In this document: one piece after another, positions 1 through 11,500 of the stretch
Position numbering within the stretch: the first letter of the stretch is position 1
Layout: every line of letters begins with the position of its first letter
From: Cyanophora paradoxa
Taxonomy: Eukaryota > Glaucocystophyceae > Cyanophorales > Cyanophoraceae
Reading direction: 5' to 3'
Assembly (NCBI GenBank): GCA_004431415.1
Contig: QPMI01000517.1
Location: 124,001 to 188,000, forward strand
Length of the DNA stretch: 64,000 bases
The notes under the pieces: model-generated
Databases searched by the model: none
Seen by the model: only the letters and a program-made list of their open reading frames with translations
What the model was told of the DNA's origin: nothing
Made by a program: the position numbers and the translations under genes

Positions 1-160
1 TTGGCTATCCATGAATAAGCCCCCCCTCAATCCACACAGGAGCCGATGTAACGGGGCCTTACACCGTCGTCGTACGGTTTGGCTATCCGTCCGGTCTCCC
101 CCGCTGCGCCGATGCCACGGGGCCACACGCCGTCGTCGAGCGGCCCGGCTCTCCGAGGAT
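1..160. repeat. Short tandem repeat, period about 78 bp
   Basis: The motif TTGGCTATCC at 1 recurs at 79, and each copy is followed by a GCCGATG-CACGGGGCC-type block and an ACCGTCGTCG block. A third, shorter and more diverged start (CCCGGCTCTCC) lies near 144. Tandem monomers at a 5' end are known as promoters in some LINEs, so these could be 5' UTR monomers of element 1. With the left edge of the window here, that is only a suggestion. Confidence 0.4.
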
Positions 161-299
161 AGGCAACCCGCGCGTCGATCCCCCGGGGCCGCAAGGCTCA
201 CCGGGGTAAGATGCCCCCCTGCTGTTCGCTCTCCGCCGCGCGCGCCCTCCCGCCCGCCTGCACGCCGCCCGCCTCCCCATCTCGACCCTCTCATGCCAC

Positions 300-2557
300 A
301 CCTTCCTCGCAGGAAACTGGGTCTCCGGCATGATGTCTCTACCCTTCTGTTCTCTTTTCTTTTCCTCGCCCTCCTCCCGCCGGCGGCCAGCCTCGCTCCG
401 GTCCTCGGACCCCTAACTGCACCCACCACCTGGGCTCTCCCCTCCACCCCTATCCTCGAGACCCGCGAGTCTCCTCTCTCTAGCTTCACAGGGGCTCTTA
501 TAACCTCTCTCCTTCTCTCCATAGCCCTCCTCCTTTTCGATCTCCCCCACGTGCCCCCCAGCCCCGCATCATCTCGGGGCCCGCACCGTAACCCAGACTC
601 CCGCCCATACCCCGCCCCATCCCCCTCCCCCCCCGCTCCACCCGGCCCTGGCTCAACCCGCCCCGCCGACGTGTCTGGCGCCACCTCTCCAAGGCCGCTC
701 GCCGCCGCCTGCGCCGTGCTCGTCCGCGCCGGCATCTCCAGACCACCCTCCCCCTCCCCCTACCGCTACCTGGGTACCCAGATCCCCTATTCCCCTACAC
801 GTCCCGCCCTACACCTCGGTCCCCCCGCCGCCGTCACTCCCGTCGCTTTCGTCGCTTTCTGACTCCCTCCCTCCCACCTCCCCCGGCCCCCGCCTCATCC
901 CCCGCCCCTCCGGATCCCACGACCTCTCTCTCTGCCCCTACAACCCAAACGCTTGCCCTACGCCCCTCCTCCTCCGCTCGCCAACGGACACGCACTGCCC
1001 GCCCGCCCCCCCCCCTCCCTATGCGCCCCTCTTTCTCCACGGCCCGCGCAAGCCGCAATTTCGCCGCCGCCGTTCTTCTTCGCTCTCACTGGTTGCCCGC
1101 CCTGCCACCTCCCCCCACGCTTCCGACCCGACCACCTCGCCCGCCCTTTCGGTCCGGCACTCGACTAACACGCACTATCCTCTTATCCCGCTGTCCCGAA
1201 CCCAGCGGCCATGGCCATGTACACTCCCCCGAACCCACCCCCACCCCTACTCCCCCCATGCCCCCAGCTCCTCGCACCCCCACCCTCCCCCGCCCTCTCC
1301 CCCGCCCTCCCCCCTCTCATCAGACGCCCCCTACAGCGCGGCCGCCCCATTATAACCTCCCCAACAACCTCACCTACCCATGCCTTCTCCTCCTCTTTCT
1401 TCTCAACCAAATCTTCTTTCCCTCCCGGTCTCCCCCTCGACCCCGCGCCCCCTACCCCACCTCTCCTTCCCCTGCCCCCCACCCTCCCCTCCCAGCCCCC
1501 CTCTCAGTCTGCCCCAACACGCCCCCAGTCCACGGGCCCGCCCTATCCTGGATGTCTCGAGCTCTCACCCTGACATCAACCCAGCCCCCCCCCCCCCTAG
1601 CCGCATCCCGCCCCCCCTGGTCGCACCTCCCGCCTCCCTTCTCCAACTTCCCTCCGCCTTTCTGCTCCCTCCCTGCCTATTTCTCCTCCTCCTATTGCAC
1701 CGCCTGACAACCCCCCTCTTCAACCCCACCCCTGCCCCACATGCTCTCCGGGATTTCCTTGCACAAGGACGCCACCGGTTCGGTTCGCCCCTCTCCTCAG
1801 CACGCACACCTCCCCTCCATACCTCCCGTTAGCAGCCCTTCTTCTCCATCTTTACCTCGCGTCCCCGGCCCTCCCCACTATTCTTCAAATCGGCGCCTCC
1901 GCCCGCTTCCTGCTTGGCTCCCTCCCACTCCTCCCTCTCTCTCTCCTCGGGGACCCCCCGCCCTACTCCCCCCCCGCGCCTCCCCCCACTCCACCAGACT
2001 CCCCCCACCAAACCCCCCTTGCGGCGGGGTGCCTCCTCTGCACCCTCATTCTCGCACGCCGCCGCTTCCCCTTCTCGCCCTCTAACCACGCCTTACTTAG
2101 TCTTCTCACCCTCCCCCTCCACCCCCCGCCCCCACCGCTCCCCCGATACTCCCCCATCCTCCCTCCCTACGCTAGCCTCCTCGCCGCTCTCGCCTGGGCT
2201 CAGCTTACTGCAGCCACCCTCAATTTCCCCCCTTTAGCATTCGAACTCCTCCTGACCACTCCGGCCTCCCTAGCGGCAGAATGGCACGTCCTTGTCTGCA
2301 CAACCTTCCACTTCCTAGTAGACCTCCGGCGAGCCCTGTACGAGGCAGCAGACCCGGGCGGAACTCCCCTCTCTCTCTCCCTCATCGCCACCGCCCCACT
2401 CATCCTTCTCCACTTCTCCCGGCCCGAGCCCATCGAATTTGTCAGTCTTATCACTGCGGCATCCCTCGCGGGTTTTGCGCTCCAATCTCTCCTCGATAGT
2501 ATCTCTCCCCGCGGCCCCCTCCTCCAAGCTCCGTACCCGAACGCCGTCCCCGTACCA
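300..2557 (+). CDS. Hydrophobic 5' coding region of element 1 (several membrane segments, frame-shifted)
   Basis: No single start can be chosen, but coding-like stretches follow each other in different frames. At 335-410 there is a signal-like segment (LLFSFLFLALLPPAASLAP) and at 490-545 a second hydrophobic stretch. From about 1,815 a Leu/Ala-rich sequence runs in the same frame as the long frame beginning at 2,558: LLLHLYLASPALPTILQIGA, then ASLLAALAWAQLTAATLNFP (about 2,170), then a segment at about 2,640 (ALAVLAFTLVLAVLLWTVL). An apparent 1-nt shift lies near 1,815, where the upstream frame meets TAG. The rest is C-rich and proline-coding. This looks like a multi-pass membrane protein or N-terminal domain, which is unusual for a LINE. 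No family recognised. Confidence 0.45.
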
Positions 2558-5500
2558 GTGATTCGCTCCCTCCTCCTCCTTTCCCTATTTACACACACGG
2601 AGACGCGCACGGCCACACCAAGCCCTCCTCCCGCCCGGCCCAGCGCCTCCGCCCTGGCTGTACTCGCGTTCACGCTCGTGCTCGCCGTCTTGTTGTGGAC
2701 CGTCTTAACAAAAATTTCCAGTCACTGTACCTCCCCCCTACCCTGGGGGGTACGCACACGCGGCAATCCCCGATTCTCACCTGCACAACTCACAACCCGG
2801 CCCCTGCATCTCGCCGCCATGGGCCGGAAAAGTGGCAAATCCCCAGCTGACCCCAATATTCCCGAGTCTGATCTGGGAACAGCCCCACCCGACCCAACGG
2901 ACTCCCTAGCGACCTCGCTCTCGACGGCCGCGACCCTCCCTTCCGGATCCCAAGGGCAGTCCGAGCCACCCCTTCCGTCAGCAACTCCCCTCCCAGCCGC
3001 CGAGGGCATCCCGGAGGAAACCACCCACCCTGCGATCTCGGCGGCCCGAACGCAATCAGAACAGCGTTTCGGTCCGGGCCCCACCTCTCTCATCCTCCCC
3101 ATTATCGCTTTCATCACTCACTGGACCACAGCGGCCGTCCAGCAGACAAAGAACAGTTTGTACGGAGCAGTGGCGATCCGGCGCCAGATCTTCTCCTCCC
3201 CCTCTGCTCTGCTGAAAGCCTCCCCGGAGAACACAGCCTCCGGCTGCCGACGCCCCCTCCCAGACCAAGCCCGTAACACCCTCGTCATCGTGGCTCCCTA
3301 CACCTCATTCATGCCGGCCATGCCGCCCGGCTTCCTGGCCCTCGCAGAAGGCAAACTGACAGCCGCAAACCAAGACTACGTCAAAGCAAACCGTGGCTAC
3401 GGCAACAATTTCCTTCGCGACCACCCGACTCACCCAGCACACGGCAAGCTCAACCTGAACGGCGCAATCCCCACTGTCTTCAGCGGCACTGAGCGGGATA
3501 GCCGCCGTACCTACGCGACTCAGGCAGTGGGATTCCTGGTCAGCAACAGCCCCGCCCTGACTCTTTTCCACCAGCTCCCAACCCCACTCCCCAGGTTGAT
3601 CCCATCGGCCACTGGACTCCTGAATTCCAGAACAAAGTACTCGACTGGGCGGCCCAAGACCTCGCCCTCCCGGACCGCAAAGGTGCTCGCGGCGCACTCC
3701 TCGACGACTACCGCGCCCTCCTGGAACCCCAAGCTGACCGCGAACTCTACGAATACGTCGTACGCACTTCTCCTAGCTGCACACCGCACTTGCGCTCACT
3801 CCCAGCCTATGCAGATCCGCCACGCGGCCCCCGGCGGGCCCCTACGCGCAGAAGACGGATCCGCGGTCACTACCACGCTCGCCGAAGTTCTGACGGACTT
3901 CCAACGGTACCTTTTCAACGTTCTCCAGGCAGGCGGCACAGCACCGGACGTCGCCGGCCGCGCCGCAATCAACGCCATGCAAGCCCTCACGTACAACAGC
4001 AAACTCGACGGTCATGAGGCCTTCGTCCTCGTGGATAGCAGCACGCACCGCACCCTGTGCGCGGCAGACCCCGCCAACCAGCTCCCTCCGGCCGAGGCGG
4101 TCATGGCCAGCGCCTTCTTCCCCTCCCTCCTCGGATGCGCTCTCTGCCTCCCGCGCGGCCTCCACTCCGACGATCACCTCCGCAGCGCCTCCTTCTCCCT
4201 GTTTATCCCGGGCTCCACCGCTCCCTCGTTTCAGGCGGTATCTTACATCACGCGCGCCCTCTATCTCCAGGGGATCACGGTCCTGGGCACGATCCACTCC
4301 TCGCTCCCCGCCGGTAACCCAACCCTCGTGGTCGTATGCGCGCTCGACTCCTACGCTTCGCTCCCCCTCCCGTCGCGCCGCCTCTCCTTCTCCGATGACG
4401 GCCTCGCACTCCAAGCTTTCTTCCGCACTTTCAACATCGTCCGCCTCTTTCCTTTTTCTCACCCCATTCCTCGGCGTAACGCTACCCTCAGGGAACTGAA
4501 GCTGCCCCGGTGCTGGTGGAAACCTATGAAATACTACTCACGCCTCCGGCCTCTGATCTCTCACTTGACCTCACCTACGGCGATTTCAACCTCGACCTCA
4601 CGGTCGCGCTCTCCAAGTGCTGCACTAAGTGCCGCACCGGGCCACACCCTACCGACTGGTTCCACGGGCCCATCACATGCCGGGTGCTCCCCACTCCTGC
4701 TGCCCCCACCCCCACCCGCGGCCCCTCACCTCCTCGTAGGCCAAACGCCAGCGCACTTCCGATGTAATCATGCTGGCGGCTCCCCCGACCCTTGCCTCCC
4801 CGCCTGTATCGTCGCCTTTGATCTCGCGCCGCAAGGCCCGCTTCTAGCACTCATGTACTGGCTGCTGCACGTCCGTAAAAGGTTACAGTCTCACTTTACA
4901 CCTCAGCCTGCCCGGCCCCCGCACCTGGCACATCCACTCCCACCCCTCACCCTCACTCCATTTGCACTTTCTGCACATGGCTCTGGGCGGAATAGCACAC
5001 CCATGCCCCAATTTCAAATTCATAATCGACAGACCCCACAGGCCCCGCGGCCCCTCCAGACAGCACTCGCCGCCTCCGCACCGAGCACATACTCTCACTC
5101 CAACAGCCCTTGCCAGCCGCCGTCCAGACCCCACTCGCCGCCTACCTCCCCCCCCCCGCACACATCGGCCCAGTGTGATCTGCAGGACACCGTCAGCCCC
5201 CCCAACGCCCGCCGCCGCGCTAGGGTCGGCGGACCTGAGCCCGGGGCGGGATCGCCGACGCACCCCTACGCGCCGCCCGCCCTGCCCCCGCCTACGCCGG
5301 CTCTGCACGCCCTACAAGACAGCCTCAGCCCCCCCGACGCCCGCCGCCGCACTACGACCGATGCCCGTCGCTATGCTCAGGCCAACGGACCTGATCCTGA
5401 AGCGCGAACGCCGCCGAGCCCCCACGCGCCGCCCGCCTCGCCCTCGCCCGCGACAGCTCCGCGCGACCTGCAAGAACCTATCAGCCCCCCCGCTGCCCGA

Positions 5501-8500
5501 CGAAATACTCAGGCTGCCGAACCTGGGCCTACAACGGCGCCACCACCCGACCCTCGCGCGCCGCCCGGTCGCCCCGCCGCCCGACACCATGCTAGGCCTG
5601 ACGGACCAGAGACTGAGACGCCGTCTCCGATAGCCTCTCCCACGCTGTCCGCCTCGCCTCCGCGGGCGACGGCTGCGCACGGCCGGCAGGAAATGCCGGG
5701 GCCCCGCGCGCCGCCCGTCTTCCTCCCGCCTGCACCGACTATCCCGCGGGACCCTACTACACCGGCTCTCTTGCCCGCACTCGCGCTGGAGCTCCGCGGC
5801 CTGCCGGCGGCTGCCCTACAAGATTCGATCCACTGCCCGGGGCTTAGCGCTTGGGCCGAGGAGCCCGCGCCAACTCCACAGGACTCATCCCAGGTACATC
5901 CCGCCGAATCCGGGCGCGATATGCAGCTGCTGCTGGACCCCAGTGTGCCGTCCGCCTCTCTCCTGCCCGCAACGCTATGCGACTCGCGCGCTGGCCCGGA
6001 ACGGCCGACGGCGCCGGACACCAGAATGACTACCATCGCATTCTGCACAGCGCTCATCCTACGACACCCGGCTTCCCCCCCCCCCATAGGGGTACATACC
6101 ACCTCAGCTCCGCCCAGCCCAACCATGAATCCGCTTGCCGCGGTTCACAACCTGATGGACCTCTCTCGGCAAACACTACGTAAGTGGCTCGACAGCACCC
6201 CCACTCACCGATCCCACTCGCCTGAAGCACCCGCAGAAGATATCCACCGAGAGCTCACACACGTCAACATCCCCGACGACCAGGCGGATGAAGACGAGCG
6301 GGACGAGAACGCTCAAGCCCTTTCCGCCCGTCTTCGCCAGCTGCTCACCGGACTAGGCGGCTCTCCGACAGTAGAAACTTACTCTGATACTCTCCCCAGC
6401 ATCATCGGGTGCAATCCTTGCTACAGCGTCGCTGGTGAAACAGTAGCGGAAGCCTCAGCCACCACCCAGCTCGCCAACCCGGTAGTAGTCGTTCTCAACT
6501 GTGAGCCAGCCGGCGATTACTCCAGCTCAGCTAGCACCCTCAGCTACGCATCGGCATCCCCGCACTCGCCATCCCCGGACCACATCCAGCGTACCACCCT
6601 CGAAGCGGCGGAAGACTGGCGAGCTCACGTAGGATCTGAGCTAGCACGACGCGGCATCTTCCTGGTGCCAGCCACACCCACTTTCTTCCACCTAGCGTGT
6701 ACTGGCCCTCTCGAATGCGGCCTGCAGTCCGAACGCTCCCTCCCCGCTTTCAGGGTCCGTCCCACTGCCAACCTCTTCACCCCCCCTATACTCATACCTC
6801 GCCAGCTCGATCCTCTCCTTCCTCCCGGCCCCGTAGCGCACGGGCGCCGGACCGCAACCGCCCAAATCCTGGCGGGACAACTGCGCAACCTCCTCCACGG
6901 CTACTGCGACCCGGACCGCACTTACGGCGTCCTCGCGGCCCACACGTCCGCACTCCTTCGGGGAGGCGACCCCGTTCTCATCCGCCTCGCTGCCTTAGGC
7001 CAAGTCCCTCTCACGGACCTTCTCTTGGGCGCCCTTATCCTTCTCATAGAAACCAATTCCCCCGATGCCTTCGAGACCTCCTCCCTCGACGCCTTTATCG
7101 AGGCCATCCTCTCCATCCGCCAATTTGGTATAACCTTCGACCCCGACCTCAACATCTCCGAACTCACCCTTTTCCTCCCCCCGAAAACCGCTACCTCCCT
7201 TCTTCTCTGCCTCCCTGACTTCCCCTTCATCCCCTCCACCCTCTGGGCAGCCATCACCCACTCCCGGACACCCTCCCGCCGCTCCTTACTGCTCCTCCAT
7301 CACCCGTTCCGCACTCACCACGACCGGGGCGACTTTGTTCTTCTTCTGGCCCGCTCTTCCGATCTCTTCCCCGACCCCCCCACCCACTCTAAACGAGAGC
7401 CCTTTCACGATAGGAAATTCCGCACCGAGAATTTTTCCGCCAAACTGGACGCTCTCCACAACCGCCTCTCCCCCTGCCCCCTCTTTGGACTTCTCGCCGA
7501 CCCCGAGTCCCTACCATACATTCTCCTTCTTTTCCCCAAGGCCGCGTACTCCATGCTCCCACCTCAAACTTCCCTCCCACTCACCACCTTCCCCACTCCC
7601 TTCCACTCCTGCGAATCCCACCTCCCCTCTCCGCACCCGTCCCATATCACGGCCCGCCCCCGCCTCCTGTCCAACCCTAAAGCAAAGGACGACTACGATG
7701 ACTTTCCGGGCACCCGCCTCTGGGAACTCTTCGGTAGCGAAGGCGACCAATACCTCCCGCTATCCCCCGGCCTCCTCGCCGCCATCATCTGCCCCCACTG
7801 CCTCGCCTCCGACTTCTTCTATCGGGATACCTCCTGGATCCACCCCGCTCACCGGTGCCCGGTACGCCGACATCACTCTCCCACTCGGTGCCGCCCCACG
7901 CTTACCCCCCCCGCAGGCGGCGTGACCCTCCTCCCCCCTCCTCCCTCCTCCCCCCCTCCCCCCCCTACCATCCCCTTCGACACCCCCGCCTGCTCCCCTC
8001 CCCGCGCCGACGTTTGCGCCGCGTTTATGAATACGACAAGTGGCCTCCCCTGCCTCACATACACACCCGGGCTACCCCCTCGAGCTCGAAGCCGCGATAG
8101 GGCTATCGCACCTGGGCCCGTACCGCGAACGTCATTGGGCCCCCGCACGGCGCCCGATTTACCCTTGCCCGCGTCAGCCCCGCTCGTACCGGCAGACCCC
8201 CGCGCGCCGCCCGCCCTGCCCCCGCCCGCGCCGGCCCCTCGCGACCTGCCGACAGACCTTAGCCTCCCCGACGCCCGCCGCCGCGCTCGGTCCAACGGAC
8301 CTGAGCCTGAAACGAGACCGCAGCCGAACCCCCGCGCGCCGCCCGCCTCTCCCCCGCCTCAGCCGTACCAGCGCGACGGACCAACGCCTGCAACGTTCCC
8401 ACCGTCGTGCGCGTCGCCCGCCTCATCCTCGCCCAAGCCGACCCCGCGCGACCGGCCGGAGGACCTTAGCCTCCCCGACGCCCACCGCCGCGCTCGGGCT

Positions 8501-11500
8501 GACAGACCTGAGCCTGCAGCAAGGTTGCCGCCGAGCTATCACGCGCTGCCCGCCTCGCTCCCACCCACGCCGACTTTGCGGGACCTGCCGGCAGACCTCA
8601 GCCCCCCCGGCGCCCGCCGCCGCGCTAGGGCTGACGGACCTGAGCCTAAGGCGAGACCCCTGCCGGCCTCCCACGCGTCGCCCGCCTCGCCCCCGCCCCA
8701 GCCGGACCCGCGCGACCTGCAGGGAGCTCTCAGCCTCCACGACGCCCGACGTCGGGCCGACGGACCAGCGCCCGAGGCGATACGCCTCCGAACGCCGCCC
8801 ACCTCACCCTCGCCCAAGCCGACCCCGCGCGACCGGCCGGCAGACCTTAACCCCCCCAACACCCGCCGCCACGCTCGGGCCGACGGACCTGAACCTGAAG
8901 CGAGACCGCCGCCGACCTCCCACGCTCCGCCCGCCTCGCCCCCGCCCCAGCCGGCCCAGCGCGACCGGCAGGAAGACCTCAGCCTCCCCGACGCCCGAAG
9001 CTGCGCCTGGGCCGACAGCTCCGAGCCTGCAACGAGACCACCGCCGAGCTCCCACGCTCAGCCTGCCTCGCCCCCGCCCACGCCGGCCCCGTGCGCCCTG
9101 CCGGACGCCCTCAGCCTCCCCGCGGCCCAACGCCGCGCTCGGGCTGACAGACCTGAGCCTGCAGCCAGCTCGCCTCCGAGCTCTCACGCACAGTCCGCCT
9201 CGCCCCCGTCCACTCTGACTTCGCGGCCCCCCCGCGACCTGCACTACACTGTCCGCCCCTCCGATGCCCGGCTCTGCGCCCATGCTGACGGACCTGGATT
9301 AGCCGCGAAACCGCCGACGGGCCCCAGCACGCCGCCCGTCCCGCCTCCGCTCCGGGCGCCGCACGATCTACAAGACGCTGTCAGCCTCTCCGCTGCCCGA
9401 CTCCGCGCTCGCGCTGACGGACCTGGATCTGCAGTGCAGCCGCCGCCGGGCCCCGGCGCGCCGCCCGCCCTGCCTCCGCTCGAGCCGGCGCCACCGGGCC
9501 CCTGCGCGCCTCCGGTTCCGCCCCCGCCCTCGCCGGCGCGGTGCGCCCTGCAGGACGCTGTCGGCTTCCCCGCTGCCCGGCGCCGCGCCCGCGCTGACGG
9601 ACCCGGACCCGACGTGCAGCCACCGCCGAGCCCCAGCGCGCCTCGCGCATCGCCTCCGCCCGCGCCGCGCGACCTGCAGAACACTGTCGGCCGCCCCGCT
9701 GCCCGGCGCCGCGTCCGCACTGACGGACCTGGACCTGAAGAGAAGCCGCCACCGAACCCCAGCGCGAACCGCGCCTCGCCTCCGCCCGCGCCGTGTGACC
9801 TGCAGGATGCTGTCGGCCGCCCCGCTGCCCGGCGCCGCGCCCACACTGACGGACCTGGACCTGAAGAGAAGCCGGCGACGGGCTCCAGCGCGAGCCAAGC
9901 CTCGCCCCCGCCCGCGCCGCGCGACCTGCAGGATGCTGTCGGCCGCCCTGCTCCCCGGCGCCGCGCCCGGGCCGAAGGACCTGAACCTGAAGAGAATCCG
10001 CCGACGGACCCCAGCGCGCCGCCTGTCTCGCCCCCGCCCGTCCCGTGCGACCTGCAGGACGCTGTCGGCCGCCCCACTGCCCGGCGCCGCGCCCGCACTG
10101 ATGGACCTGGACCCGACGAGAAACCGCCGCCGAGCCCCAACGCACCGCCTGGGTCGCCCCCGCCCGCGCCGCGCGACCTTCAGGACGCTGCCGGCCGCCC
10201 CGCTGCCCCGCGCCGCGCCCGCGCTGACGGACCTGGATTTGAAGAGAAGCTGCCGCAGAGCCCCAGCGCGCCTCGCCCCTCGCCTCCGCCCGCGCCGCGC
10301 GACCTGCAGGACGCCGCCGGCCGCCCAGCTGCCCGGCACAGCGCCCGCGCTGACGGACCTGGACCTAAAGTGAAGCCGCCGCCGGGCCCCAGCACGCCGC
10401 CCGTCTCGCCTCCGCCCGCGCCGGCGCCGCGCGACCTGCAGGACGCTGTCGGCTTCCCTGCTGCCCGGCGCCGCGCCCGCGCTGACGGACCTGGACCTAA
10501 AGTGAAGCCGCCGCCGGGCCCCAGCGCGCCTCGCGCATCGCCTCCGCCCGCGCCGCGCGACCTGCAGAACACTGTCGGCCGCCCCGCTGCCCGGCGCCGC
10601 GTCCGCACTGACGGACCTGGACCTGAAGAGAAGCCGCCACCGAACCCCAGCGCGAACCGCGCCTCGCCTCCGCCCGCGCCGTGTGACCTGCAGGATGCTG
10701 TCGGCCGCCCCGCTGCCCGGCGCCGCGCCCACACTGACGGACCTGGACCTGAAGAGAAGCCGGCGACGGGCTCCAGCGCGAGCCAAGCCTCGCCCCCGCC
10801 CGCGCCGCGCGACCTGCAGGATGCTGTCGGCCGCCCTGCTCCCCGGCGCCGCGCCCGGACTGACGGACCTGGACCTGAAGAGAACCCGCTGACGGGCCCC
10901 AGCGCGCCACCTGTCTCGTCTCCGCCCACCCCGCGCGACCTGCAGGGCGCTGTCGGCCGCCCCGCTGCCCGACGCCGCGCCCGGGCCGAAGGACCTGAAC
11001 CTGAAGAGAATCCGCCGACGGACCCCAGCGCGCCGCCTGTCTCGCCCCCGCCCGTCCCGTGCGACCTGCAGGACGCTGTCGGCCGCCCCACTGCCCGGCG
11101 CCGCGCCCGCACTGATGGACCTGGACCCGACGAGAAACCGCCGCCGAGCCCCAACGCACCGCCTGGGTCGCCCCCGCCCGCGCCGCGCGACCTTCAGGAC
11201 GCTGCCGGCCGCCCCGCTGCCCCGCGCCGCGCCCGCGCTGACGGACCTGGATTTGAAGAGAAGCTGCCGCAGAGCCCCAGCGCGCCTCGCCCCTCGCCTC
11301 CGCCCGCGCCGCGCGACCTGCAGGACGCCGCCGGCCGCCCAGCTGCCCGGCACAGCGCCCGCGCTGACGGACCTGGACCTAAAGTGAAGCCGCCGCCGGG
11401 CCCCAGCACGCCGCCCGTCTCGCCTCCGCCCGCGCCGGCGCCGCGCGACCTGCAGGACGCTGTCGGCTTCCCTGCTGCCCGGCGCCGCGCCCGCGCTGAC

